DNA from: Panopea generosa
Lineage: Eukaryota > Mollusca > Bivalvia > Adapedonta > Hiatellidae
Length of the DNA stretch: 64,000 bases
Direction of reading: 5' to 3'
NCBI GenBank assembly: GCA_029582155.1
Contig: CM055907.1
Location: 7,108,501 to 7,172,500 of the forward strand
Below, piece after piece: positions 12,576 through 23,657 of the stretch (position 1 is the first letter of the stretch; each line of letters opens with the position of its first letter). Both the position numbers and the translations under genes were made by a program. The notes beneath the pieces were generated by a model, which saw only the letters and a program-made list of their open reading frames with translations, did no database searches and had not been told where the DNA came from.

Positions 12576-12620
12576 AAAACCAACCAAAAATAGGGTCATG
12601 TGTCGTATGAAAGAGATTTT

Positions 12621-12960
12621 TTTCTGCTCAGTGAGTACACTTTTGACAACGTGAAAGTAGACTTCCAAAATCATGTATTCATACCCCAATTTTAAAGCAT
12701 TATTTTTTTCTTCTAAATTCACAATTCAAACATGACAATGCTTTCAAAATGATCAAAATACATCATGATGCCATTCAAATAAAAAAAAATAGCATTAAAA
12801 TAAGGAATATGCTTTTTCAAAGAAGAAGAACAACGATTGATGATAACCGCCATTATGCGACTACCCCACTGAAGTGCTTCTTTTGTTCCAATGGTGGTAC
12901 TACCTTTAAGACGGATAAGACAAACATTTTCTCAAGAACTCGGTATAACTGTTAAAACAG
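12621..12960 (+). repeat. Dispersed repeat D, copy 1
   Basis: About 340 bp that matches 37782-38117 as its reverse complement over essentially the full length. Shared words include 'ATCATGTATTCATACCCCAA', 'TTCACAATTCAAACATG' and 'CCAATGGTGGTACTA'. Short open frames here have no counterpart in the other copy, so it is treated as non-coding. Confidence 0.88.
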
Positions 12961-13374
12961 TGTTGACGATGAATGTGAATAAACCAAATATAGTATGTTT
13001 TATTTATATCTGCATTTAACATCAATATAAATCGAAACTTCTGTCATCTTATTAGGAGGTAATTTAAAATATCATATACTGCTTTTTATATTTTTCATTG
13101 CAACACCAGTTTCATTAAGTTCAATGAATGTATGTTTTGTGTTAGCGAGTGCGTATCGTAGGCGTTTTGAGTGCGACATCCAGAGGCTTTGTCTAAGTAA
13201 ATATTTTAGACATGCGATCATTCGCCTTGAGCCTAAATTTTCAAATATGGCCAATATTAGAATTGCGTTACCAATGGTTCAGTATGACATCGTGTACCCT
13301 TGGAAATTGTTTCTTCTTTGACAAATTATCACGGTTACAAAACACACCTTCGTGATATAAATTAATTGATTGAA
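12961..13374. other. Intergenic, no gene seen
   Basis: Overlapping open frames on both strands (about 13072-13321) show no motif and contradict each other. Confidence 0.45.
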
Positions 13375-13640
13375 TATTTAGCGAAATTTTAATGCCATCA
13401 AAGGCTAACGGACGATCAGTTAACCTAACCATTGTTTCCCGGGATCCAGGAAGTTTAACCAATACTTGAGCACACCTATCTCTGCATAACTTTCCTACTT
13501 GAATCATCGGTGAGAGACGAATTATAATGAGACGCAATGTCGTATATCAACCATCACGGAGATTGTTGCCAGGCGGGGATTCGTACTCATGACATCTAGA
13601 TTGATAGTCAGACGCGCTAACGACTGAGCCAATCGTGTAT
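13375..13640 (-). mobile_element. SINE family 3, copy a, with tRNA-like head
   Basis: Read on the minus strand, the element starts near 13636 with TTGGCTCAGTCGTTAGCGCG (A-box region) followed by GTACGAATCCCCGCC (B-box region). The spacing and shape are typical of a tRNA, and this is the RNA polymerase III promoter of a SINE. The body shares 'GGTGAGAGACGAA' with 46318-46500, and the tail resembles 47345-47625. Confidence 0.82.
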
Positions 13641-13770
13641 GTCTCCTGATATAAAATAATCGTGTAAGCAATACGTCTGTTATTTATCACCCATGCTTGG
13701 TTTTAATTCTATTTTTGCCATTTACAGTTATAATCCCACCATTGATTTTGTTCGTTATTCTATAGTAGAT

Positions 13771-13882
13771 AATAGTAAAATGTAAGTTTCACTTCTTTCA
13801 TTTCGGTCTCTCTATGAATGACAAGCCTTCAAACTTATATTATTTACAAAAGAATAAATAACAAATGTCAGTGGTTGACTTA
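13771..13882 (+). repeat. Dispersed repeat E, copy 1
   Basis: Shares 'GTTTCACTTCTTTCA', 'GGTCTCTCTATGAATGA' and 'GAATAAA.AACAAA' with 38180-38282 in the same orientation. Confidence 0.75.
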
Positions 13883-14192
13883 CACCTGTACCGCACACTT
13901 TTCGTCTTATAGGCATTTCGTTCTTACTTTATCTCTCACATTATTACTCTTTAATATATATATTATAAGTTAAAATAACCCTGTTTTGCTTATATAGTTT
14001 GTGTATAATACGAAACAATCAAAGACAAAAATATACTCTAATACCATTTATTGCAAATGGCCACTTAAATATTAATTAATTGTTTAAATTAGGCAAATCA
14101 CTTCATTGTAAATTAACAGTAATGTTCAAGTAGTACGCACGATATAAATCTATATATAGAAGCTGATATCTCTCGAATCATGCATTTTAACA

Positions 14193-14680
14193 GAGAATTG
14201 CATGCCTGTTCCATTATTCATAGCAAATGAACACTTACTAAACTATGAGCAGGCGCGTAGCGTGGCATACTTAATTAATCTGCTGCGTAACAAATGAAAT
14301 CAAAGCCTAAAAAAGGCTAAAAAATGACTAAAAAAATCGATAGAAGCAATAGCCAATTAACAAGTTTGTACAAATGGGTACTTAAAATTTGCATTATGAA
14401 CTCTTCCATACTTAAACCAGCAGTGTCCTTTAGGTAAAATATCGACATAATTTTTACTGTGCAGTCCGAGAAACCATATCTGGACCGACCGATAGTTTGT
14501 TGAAGTAATGTTTCTTGCTTATTGAAGAATAAACGTTTTAAAAATTTCACCGACGGTGACGACCTCGGACCCAATCAGTGGAAGTGGGACTAACCCTACC
14601 AAGTAACTTCAAAAGTTGTCACGCTACGCCCCTGATCACGTCATTCAAGCTTTCACTGAAGCAAATGACAACGAAAATGC
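14193..14680 (-). repeat. Dispersed repeat C, copy 3, split by a transposon
   Basis: The reverse complement of 14193-14249 matches the right half of copies 1 and 2 ('GTTTAGTAAGTGTTCA', 'CAGGCAT'). The match resumes at 14640 (GTCATTCAAG...). The 385 bp between them is the hAT-type element annotated next, inserted in the CRE core. Confidence 0.72.
14250..14634. mobile_element. hAT-like MITE, 385 bp, TIR CAGGSGCGTAGCGTG
   Basis: The ends are CAGGCGCGTAGCGTG (14250) and CACGCTACGCCCCTG (ending 14634), inverted repeats differing at one base. CAGGGGCGTAGC-type termini are characteristic of hAT-superfamily elements. The flanks are ATGAG and ATCAC. Each is one change from ATGAC, the sequence expected at the uninterrupted site from repeat C copies 1 and 2, so a 5-bp target duplication is inferred. 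The internal open frame has no transposase motif; the element is non-autonomous. Confidence 0.75.
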
Positions 14681-14699
14681 TCAAACGTACGAAAGACCG

Positions 14700-15085
14700 G
14701 TGGTGACATTTCAAATTCAATATTTCACGATTTCCAAGACGCGATTTCACGATTTCCACTTCATGAATTCAAGATTTTACGATTTCAACTTCATAATTTT
14801 ACGATTTCTTGATTTCACGATTTCTCGATTTCAAGATTTCATGACTTAAACTTCATGATTTCACGATTCCTTGATTTCACGATTTCTCGATTTCACAATT
14901 TCAACTTCACGTATTCATGATTTTAACTTCACAATTTTACGATTTCAAGGTTTTGCGATTTCAAGTTTTCACGATTTCACGATTTCAACTTCATAATTTC
15001 ACGATTTCATGAATTCAACTTCACGATTTCAACATCATGAATTCACAATTTCAACTTCATGAATTCATGATTTCACGATATTTCA
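14700..15085. repeat. Degenerate minisatellite of 'CACGATTTCAACTTCATGAA' blocks
   Basis: Many short units built from CACGATTTCA, AACTTCA and TGAATTCA, ending within a few bases of the promoter at 15091. Confidence 0.9.
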
Positions 15086-15090
15086 TTTAT

Positions 15091-15128
15091 CACGTGACAA
15101 CTTGTGTGACGTAAGAAATCTCGCGAGA
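15091..15128 (+). promoter_or_regulatory. Compact housekeeping-type promoter cluster
   Basis: Three known motifs lie within 38 bp: CACGTG E-box (15091-15096), TGACGTAA CRE/ATF-like (15107-15114) and the palindrome TCTCGCGAGA (15119-15128). TCTCGCGAGA is a recognised core-promoter element of TATA-less, ubiquitously expressed animal genes. The start codon at 15148 is 20 bp downstream, so the leader is very short or transcription starts inside the cluster. Confidence 0.68.
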
Positions 15129-15147
15129 ACCATTTCATTTAATAAAG

Positions 15148-17104
15148 ATGGCACGTGGACGTGTTTTTGTATTGGTAAGTGTTTTCTTTATGAACAATGC
15201 TTGATTTAGTAAATATATCAATATCTTATAAATGTACTCATTCTTTAAATAGGAAAAAAGTGTGGTTTTGTCAGCAGATAATTATTAGTTTGGGCGATAA
15301 TTTGTTTCTTTTATCAGAATCGCTCATAATTTTCACGAAAAGCCTCAAACGACATGTAACACTTATGTAATAAAAGTATTTTACCATTGTTTTATATTGC
15401 AGTATTTGCATTTATCCTCAAGCATTAATTTAAACTATGCTTTGATTGATTCTAAAGCCTTGCTATGTGTACGATTCCTAATTTGTTAACTTTACTAATT
15501 ATTCATAATAAATTTATACATTTTGTCTTGACACACAAGTAACTTCCTGCCATTTCGATGCAAATTTACGAAGATAAAAAGCCCAACTATGGAAAGGGAT
15601 ATTACAATCATTTCATCTTTTCGATCTTACACATGTACACTTGTCTAATGTAAAATATCATGCTTACATTATTTTATTAGTAGGACAGGTATAAAAGAAG
15701 CAACAGATGCACACCCACTTAACATTCAACAAGCAAATTCAATGAATTAATATCCGCTACTGAACAGGCTGAGGATAAGGAGTGAAAAAGAAATATATAC
15801 CCATTTGGACTTGACATTCAGATGTTACCTTAACCAAATATTGTTGTTACATGTATTCTACAGTATTTGCGCTAACAAATAAGAGGAGTTGAGTCATTTA
15901 ATTTGTATATTTAATCCTATCAATTTTCATCCGGCGTGATAGCCCTATATATGTATATATACATATATAGGACTATAGAACCTAAAACAAAGTTAGTTAC
16001 TGGCACCTGTGGTTCAAAATAGCGGGCTATAATTATACGCTAGCACATTATAAGGAACAGCCGGTACGGTTTCATGGGATTGAAAACATAATATTTTGAA
16101 TTTCCTCCGGCTCAACTTTTCCTTGTCTTTTATTAAAACGTATGAGCTTTTGCATTAATTCTGGTTCTTTTAGACGTACACAATTTCTTGGTAAGTCTTG
16201 ATTAAGTTTTAGGAATAAGTCCACTTTTTTGCTTTGAAATTTTAAATACTTACTCGTACATCCATATTACTAGTCAATTATTTAAGCAATTGCTTGAACT
16301 AGATTTTTTTATCATCAATGGACGTCTGTTCAATACAGTTTTCCAAACCATTGGTTGCTTTTGCATGAATTATGGCTCCATTTTGGACTTAGAAAGTTTA
16401 ATACTCAAGTCCATTTACCATACTGCCGTGGCCTCAAGTCTCAAAATAAAACCTTTGACGTAGATTACAAGAATTTCTTTGAAAACAGGTTTTACAGCAA
16501 ATTTCCAATGAAATTGTGTAGAGACTTTCCCATAACCATCTCCAAGACATAATAACAAATCATGCAAAAAAGTCCTTTATAACAACGAACTAAGATTGGA
16601 CTATATTTGTCTGCTACATTTTGGTCTAACTCGACTTATCACATGTGCACAGAGACGGCTCAACATGCAGACAGTTTAATTTGAGAAGATTGTTTGATGT
16701 CGTTTACATGATTAAAATAGTTTGATTCAAGCAATTTAATCGTGTTAACAGCATTTCCAAGCTTGCTTATTTATGACCGATCAAACCAGTTTGACAGAAT
16801 AGAGCACTGTCCTAATTTTGAATCGAACTGCGCAGAATGTTTTGAAATGCTGTTCACATGAATGTTGATTCAAACTATGTGATAAACAGATATTCCATTT
16901 GATGGTCAAATCATTTGAATCAAGCCATTTGAATTAAACCATTTGATCGTGTTAATGGGCTATAACTGTCGAATGGGTTTTGCTACTTTTGTAACACTGT
17001 CTCTTATTTTGCAGGTACTGATTTTATCAGCATTGACGGGATTTATGGTGTTTTCACGTTCAGAAAACCAGGAGCTCATCGTGAAACAAGCATGCTGTAC
17101 ATAA
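15148..17104 (+). CDS. Two-exon gene for a 38-residue membrane or secreted microprotein
   Basis: Exon 1 is 15148-15174 (nine codons, MARGRVFVL) and ends in a consensus donor, TTG|GTAAGT. Exon 2 is 17015-17104, after a strong acceptor (CTCTTATTTTGCAG), and stays in phase 0 to a TAA stop. The intron is 1840 bp. The start context AAGATGG is near ideal. The protein has a basic start, a hydrophobic span at about residues 6-22 (VFVLVLILSALTGFMVF), then a short polar tail ending QACCT. This fits a single-pass or signal-anchor microprotein. An AATAAA lies 65 bp after the stop. I do not recognise the family and assign no function. The call rests on promoter, Kozak, splice sites, frame continuity and poly(A) signal agreeing. 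A chance pairing of exons cannot be excluded without transcript data. Confidence 0.55.
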
Positions 17105-17168
17105 GCCATTACTTCATCATGTGTTACAAATATAAGGAGATACGAGTAGCTCTTTAAGTAGTTCATGG

Positions 17169-17174
17169 AATAAA
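17169..17174 (+). terminator. Polyadenylation signal AATAAA
   Basis: Canonical hexamer 65 bp downstream of the microprotein stop codon. Consistent with the 3' end of that gene, just before the integrase pseudogene. Confidence 0.55.
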
Positions 17175-17193
17175 ATTAAGTTTAAGGCATTTA

Positions 17194-17672
17194 AAACGAT
17201 TACTTAGATCACTCAACTTGCGCCGAATGACCCCTGAATCTACGATAGACGACACAGTTCGTGCGTTACTTCAAGAACTCTCAGGTAGCGGAAAGTGCAT
17301 TGGCTACAAAGTATGGGTTAAACGTACACCGTTCAACAGTGCTTCGATTAGTGTGGATTGCTGACCCAGCCAGAATGGAAAGGAGAAAGAGGAGACGACT
17401 TCGCCGTAAACAATATTCTTGTCCTGGTCAAAACTTTGTGTGGCACATTGACGTCTACGACAAGAAAAAGCTATTTCGGTTTGCCATCCATGGCGCAAAG
17501 GATGGATTTAGAAGGCGGATCATGTGGCTTGCTGTTGAAACAAGTAATAACGATCCGAAATAAAGATATTTTTACAAACTTTTACAAATTTAGTGGGGAT
17601 TGTCCCAACATTCAGAGCGATCGGGGAACTGGAAATGTTGTCCGTCAGCTACAAATATTTTTCAGACAATAA
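17194..17672 (+). pseudogene. Decayed integrase-core (DDE/rve-type) transposase gene
   Basis: Three reading frames must be combined. 17194-~17310 resembles the helical N-terminal part (KRLLRSLNLRRM, then IDDTVRALLQEL and GSGKCIGY). ~17320-17563 carries ERRKRRRLRRKQY, the first catalytic block FVWHIDVYDK, and FAIHGAKDGFRRRIMWL. ~17583-17672 carries CPNIQSDRGTGN, matching the second catalytic block, whose usual E after GT is G here. This is an invertebrate family of integrase-core proteins with the pattern WHxDGYDKLKPFGF...DGFSRRI.WL. The third acidic residue is not found, and stops and frameshifts show it is dead. It abuts the poly(A) signal of the small gene. Confidence 0.85.
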
Positions 17673-17955
17673 CATGACGATGACCTTTCAGCAGGGAGAA
17701 GCTTTCTTACTGGTAAAAAATACCTCTAATCAAGTCTTTATGGGCGATGCTACGCCGCCAGTGATTGGACTTCTGGATAAATCGATTCAAAGACATGTGA
17801 GACACCGGCCTATATAACGATGGAGACATATTTCATTATCAAGGTTTGTTATATTGTTTCATGTCTATCATTTCACGTTATTTTAACAATTTTGTCACAG
17901 AGTGGAATGTGCACAATATTACACTAGGGACTCGTAGAGAAGGACATTACGAAAA
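17673..17955. other. Downstream of integrase remnant, no further domain seen
   Basis: May contain the decayed integrase C-terminus, but nothing recognisable remains. Confidence 0.4.
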
Positions 17956-18075
17956 ACCCGATGTATTATTCACCATGCCGGAGTTGAATAACGTGATAAG
18001 TTACCACTAGTGTAGACCAGAATGACATAGATTTATGTATAGAATTGTATACTCGAACCAAGAATACATCGGGTT
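17956..18075. repeat. 120-bp inverted-repeat element
   Basis: AACCCGATGTATT at 17956-17968 is exactly the reverse complement of AATACATCGGGTT at 18063-18075. This suggests a small MITE or hairpin. Confidence 0.7.
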
Positions 18076-19561
18076 GCCTGCCAGAATTTATTACATTGTT
18101 TAAAACGGAAGGATTGACCTTGAGAATGCAGAGGATGCTTTAATCTTTACATAACCATTATTTCATTTATTCAGCAAATGTAATACTATATAACATTTAT
18201 TAAGCAGTTGTAACGACAAAATTATATTCAGTCACACTTTGTTTGTTTACTAAATTTACTAAAATCCACATACATTTGAACAATTATTAGACTAAAGAGT
18301 AGAACATATGCGATGTGTAGTGTCCATAGCCAAGTGAAACCTTACTTAATTGCAGAGATTGTGTGATGATTGAAATTCATGAATTTGCATTTCTTAGTTA
18401 ACTGTTATCGAATACAGTATAAAACACGTTTACTATTATCTGGATGCTCGTCAAGTTCCTATAGTTATAAATGGAATGTTGGTTACGGCCACTACGATCG
18501 CGATTTTAGCCGATTATTGGCACAACTGTAGAAATTTATATAAACAGACACTTTCTCTCATTCATCCTTTTGAAATTGATTACTACATTTTTAGAAAAAA
18601 AAAACATATTTCCACAAACTGTAAATTTAAAAGTTCAACGAAGGCAACACTTACATTTCCAGTAAGAATGTCTGTGGACAAAACCGTGTTTTAGCCGGAT
18701 ATAATGTTGAAAACGATTCAAGGATATTTATATATTTTCATATTAGATTACATAAAAGGTGCCAAACACATCGCAGACCTGTTTTAAGTTTTAAACAAGA
18801 AACACAGGCAGGTGTTATCAGTGCTATTTGGATGATATCCTTAATATAGGCAACCCTTTCTTTGTGTCTATGGTAAATATAATCTACCCTGAGTAAAGCT
18901 AATGTGTTATACGTCTCTATAGTTTTTCTTGATTCAAATCTATCTTTTAAAAATGATTGGGTTACTTCCAAATCTATGAAAAAAAGATGATTATTGATTT
19001 TGATATCGTGAATTATCCTCATTTGAACAGAGATGTGCCCGTGCTACATTTAACGAGATTTACATTTCTCAACCTATTTGATTTGCAAGAGCTAGTACAT
19101 CTATGGATGACTTTAATTATAGCTTCTATCGATGTATAACACAAAAACTTCTAAATCAAGGCAACAGATATAATGATATTCGTTAAACCTTTTCGAAATT
19201 CTAGTATCGAAATCTACCTCTCGTTGTACTTTAAAAACACTGCTGCGGCAATGTATCTCACATTCGGAGGTTTACGGCGATGTGATTTACCACATGGACA
19301 TTTGTATTTTCAGTTTTTATTATAAACCTATATAAAATCTGCAGAAAATACGGCTTGTATTTCACAGATAAATACGAACTGACAGACAATAAAATCTGTA
19401 TTGCCTATGGGGGCAATCCGATTCCATATCACATGCCTGTATCTAGACTACTTCCATAAATATGAATGGTAAATGAATAGTTCTTTGTTTCAGAGGAGTT
19501 AATATTTATATTTTGCTAAACAAATATGCAGAGGTATATGATAAAAGTGTCACTACAACAG
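18076..19561. other. Intergenic, no gene seen
   Basis: Open frames at 18476-18694 (plus) and 18738-19022 (minus) have no recognisable family features. Confidence 0.45.
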
Positions 19562-19661
19562 TAGCTTGATCTGGGATTTGGGATGTATTCTGCACTCGCA
19601 GATTTTACCAGGCCTGTAAAATCCACTCGAGCCGAATACAACATCCCAGATCGAGTTGCTA
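19562..19661. repeat. 100-bp near-perfect palindrome
   Basis: The left arm (TAGCTTGATCTGGGAT, GATGTATTC, CACTCG, GATTTTACC) is mirrored by the right arm (GTAAAATCC, CTCGAG, GAATACAACATCCCAGATCG, GTTGCTA). The centre at about 19611 is AGGCCT. No spacer separates the arms, so it is a cruciform-capable foldback element. Confidence 0.85.
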
Positions 19662-19708
19662 TTATAATAACCAATTTTATTTTGAATAGAAAAGTTTATT
19701 AAGAAAAG

Positions 19709-20134
19709 TTATGAACCTGATATACTCGAACGCACTAAATGTTTTATCAGCCCTTTACAGTTGGCCGTTACGCTTTCCTCTTTTCTCTTTCCAACGACAG
19801 TACGGGTGTTGTATTCTATGATTGCGAGGCTCTCCCAAACCCGGTAACGACATGATGGACAAAATACTCCTTCCGTTACACTGAAACACTGTTTTAACAC
19901 CATGATTTCAGCTGACTTTCCCTATAAGGCAGTGTAAGGGACGCCTAAAATACTATTAGCTAAACATTCTAAAATGTTTGTATCGATTTCAGTGTCCAGA
20001 AAGTAAATAAACCTATAATCTTTTGGAATGGTCTTTTCAACTACCAAACTACTAAAACAAGTTAAATCATTAGTTTTGTCTTGAAAAAGATGTAATTTAA
20101 TGATGTTCTCATAAAAACTCTCATAAACTGTCAT
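19709..20134 (-). pseudogene. Possible broken ORF, 141 codons with one internal stop
   Basis: Two open stretches in the same minus frame (20134-19922 and 19903-19709) are separated by a single in-frame TAG. The translation starts MTVYESFYENII and includes CPSCRYRVWESLA further on. I do not recognise it. It could be a remnant of a mobile-element protein or a chance frame. Confidence 0.25.
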
Positions 20135-20923
20135 GAATTACATGTAAATGATAGGAAGAAGGTATTTAGAATGAATTGTCAGTTTCAATCGTTATTTTTT
20201 ATCTATCGCTCGCTTCGCTCGCTCCAATTCATAAAATAAAACATGTCATTTACAGGCGGGAGACGTGATAATTAAATGTGAAAAATGTATAAAACACTCG
20301 TGATGAACGTGTAAATGCCAGGAACTTTATAAATATGATTCAAAATGATGGTCGCAAGATGAAACGTAAATAAATGATCTGACCTCCAACCAAAATATAA
20401 ATAACCTGACCTGACGTTCAAAGTAAACAAATAATCTGGCCCGAGTGTGGAAGTTAATAAATAATTTTGCCTGACCTGAGACTGCCAGCACCACCCCCCA
20501 ACCCAACGAAAATCGAATTGTCGTCCCTTATAGAATTTATTTGAAAATTAGGCCGACAGCTAGAGCTAACACCCTATTTCTAAATTCTCCATTTCATTTT
20601 ATACAATGTTTACTACTGGAGGGAACCGTGTAATCTTAGTAGAGGGTTATATCCCGCCATCTGTAAGTACAAAGAGGTCATAACATTTATTTGATTTATT
20701 TAAACCATATATCCTACGCTTCTTTTCCAACAATATGGATGATGCCGGGTAGGCAGTCCAGTGGTTACTACAGAAACTGTTACAATAACTTCCGACTTGT
20801 TAGACAAATAGGGTCCATATTTTGCCAATCGATGAAATATCGCCAAAAATCATTCCATATGACAATTGGAAGTCTCCTTCGGTTTAAATGGCGGTCGTCT
20901 GGGTATTTTATGAATATCCCTTG
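20135..20923. other. Intergenic, no gene seen
   Basis: Contains an imperfect repeat of 'AATAATCTGGCCTGACCT'-like blocks near 20375-20480. No supported gene. Confidence 0.45.
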
Positions 20924-20951
20924 TACACACACAAACATACACACACACATA

Positions 20952-20984
<33 letters not shown>
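20924..20984. repeat. (CA)n microsatellite
   Basis: CA repeat interrupted by a few T and A bases. The open frames here are its translation. Confidence 0.95.
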
Positions 20985-21407
20985 GAACAGAGGTAACCCA
21001 ATATGCCCTTCCCCATTATTTGTGGCATAAATAAATCTCGATACTGTGAAAAATGTAAATGTTAATTTTAGTTAAAGTCGCCGAGTGACAATTAACATAC
21101 ACGCCGAAGTACTTTTGAAGCGACCGCACAAATGTTTGCGTACGGTAGTCTTAGTGTGGAAGGAAACTTAAAACCCGGGTTGTAGTAAAACATGATTTTG
21201 CAGAAAGTTCTAATTTGTAACACCTGGCAGTAGCAATAACTGCATATCTGAGGTAAAATCAGCGCATGAGAATCATAATGCCCTTTTAATGAACTGCTAG
21301 CACAAATGACACACTAAGTGGCTTATATATGTCAAAAAATGAGATAAACGTGCGGCATGATATTCTAATATATAGATTTTTTTAAATCACTTAAAATACG
21401 CTATTAA

Positions 21408-21480
21408 AACAAGAATGCCAAGATGGCCCTTAATCGTTCACCTGAGTCACCTGCGCTTAAATGAAATGATATTGAGCTTT
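21408..21480 (+). repeat. Dispersed repeat opening 'AACAAGAATGCCAAGATGGC'
   Basis: Begins AACAAGAATGCCAAGATGGC and continues to CGTTCACCTGAGTCACCTG. Related openings occur near 23118, 25520, 25790 and 49370. This matches a widespread bivalve repeat motif as I remember it. The 3' end is not definable from one copy. Confidence 0.5.
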
Positions 21481-23657
21481 AATCGGCTGTTAAAATATAT
21501 TGAAATTTGGTCATTGTATTTCTCACTAGAGAGTTTGCATATTTTCTTATATAACCATAAAATGTATCAACAATGAAGCCAACAAGTGTTATGGTGATTG
21601 CCAAGGAAGTTGTTCGTTGCTCGTAAAATCATTTAGTTGCAAAGAAAATATATCCTTGCTTAAACCGCCAGTGGTTACTAAGAAAATCTACAGTTGATAG
21701 GGTTGTTGCTAAGAAAGCAATTGATTGATAAGCATTTCAATATTTATATTAAATGTCAATCGTTTTTTAAAAGTTATTCAGCAGCTTCTTATGCTCGTTG
21801 TTAAGGAAACCAATTGCTGCTATGATTATACAGATTTGCAAAAGTATGATACCAATTATCAAAGCTCCAGTCCTTGCAGTTAAAAAATAATTTTGGAATT
21901 TGTTAATATATACATTCAAGGAAGCTAGCCCCGCCCTCCTTGTAGCAATGTTTTTTACAAAACGATGTTTTTTAAAGTACAAATCCATGTAAAATAAGTG
22001 ATAACCGGGTCATGGCAAATTTTGACCACTGGTCCCAAGATTACGAACGAGCTGATTTTTAGTCGATTAATTCTACGTTGTTTTATTGAAAAACTTTCTT
22101 AAAGATATTCAATTTTCACCTTAATTTGAATATTTGTTTTCAATTTCGACTGCAATTTTTTGTTAAAGTCTTAGACTGACCAAGAAAAATATGCTAGTCT
22201 CAAACTTATGAATGTTTGCAATTTTGGGACTGGGGTCATACTTCGGAAATTTTGGTAGAGCACCACACGAAAATGCTTCATATCATGGTGATTCCCATAT
22301 GTATCACCTATATCATATCAAGCTGACATGTTTGAGAACTTAAACCGGTGTTTAGGGTGTGAGCAGGGGTGCACATATAATTACTGCTCATAAACATATT
22401 CAATCAAACCAAGTCTGCAATTGTTTTTTTCGTCACTGCTCTTGAAGGATCTCACTCTTTCAGTATTTTTAGACATATATGTACCATGTGTTTTCATATG
22501 TTAACAATAAAGGGATTATATTGGCAAGTAACACAAACACGCTGTTTATCCAGACTTTTCCTGTATGCAGTATGCACAAAATAATGCTTATGTATTGACG
22601 TATAACCTTTATCTACTTGAAAGTTATCAAATTTACAGTAATTGAATATTGGCCAAAACCTTAATCCGTCCTGCAATAAAGTATTGCACAATGTTTACAT
22701 TGAACTCCGTAAACTTCCTGATCAAAGCCTCGAAAACGAGAACGGGAACGAGTCTTCACGATGTTATCCGATGATTGATCGGAAACCCGAAAGCGGTTCA
22801 TTGAAAATGGGGAATGTAAACAAAAACAAAAACGTGGCTTCGGAAACCCGATGTTTGTAATAAAGAGGTTATGCAATTATACACTTTAGACGCGTACATC
22901 TCTAAGCTATAAGTGTATCTTCATGCTGGGTGTGTGTATTTAGGACAGGGAATTGACGGTAATATGCCAATATAATCCCTTTAATTATTGTATTTATGTG
23001 ATCCAACCTTAATAAGATTGACGAGTATATAGTGATAGAATCCATTTTATTGTATTATCATTGACAAAATCAATAAATAATAATTAAGAATCAGTGGTTA
23101 AACAGTGAAAAGGCTAATCTGTAACAAGATGTCATGGTGGTCCTGGGTAACTCACCTTACCTGAAAAAGAGAATCCATTATTGCTTATAAAAGACTGTTT
23201 CTATCGCTGCACTAATACAAGTTAGGCTGAGGTATTCTACTTTCATTTTCAATATACATGTATATAAATGTTATACATGTAAATACATGTTGGAAACTGT
23301 TGAATTAAGTAACTTAAGTTGCCATAGCTTTATGCGATGTCACTGATTCTATTCCTCAGTTTCATAATCATCCAATAATAAAAGAAGCCTCTACCATTCA
23401 TTTAAATTTAATTTAAGCTCTATGCTAGTTTTGTTACATTCCGATAATATCCACTGCATTTCCAGTATCCTTTTCAAATGTTCAAACAATCAGACACAAA
23501 ACTTAAATCTTACAGATAAAATATCAGATACTTCAAAGTGATTGGCATTAAGGCCATTTCAAAAGAATTAATACAATTAACTCTGGAAATGAAAACTTAT
23601 GTATATTCTACAAGCATCGTTGCATTCTACAAACATGACAAAACATTGGCAACTTTA
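21481..23657. other. Intergenic, no gene seen
   Basis: AT-rich. Includes a short 'AACAAGATGTCATGGTGGTC...CTCACCTTACCTG' element near 23118-23165. Overlapping open frames on both strands at 22494-22876 are unconvincing. Confidence 0.45.

Noticed and set aside
14317-14574. 85-codon minus-strand frame
   Set aside because: It lies entirely inside the non-autonomous hAT MITE and shows no transposase motif.
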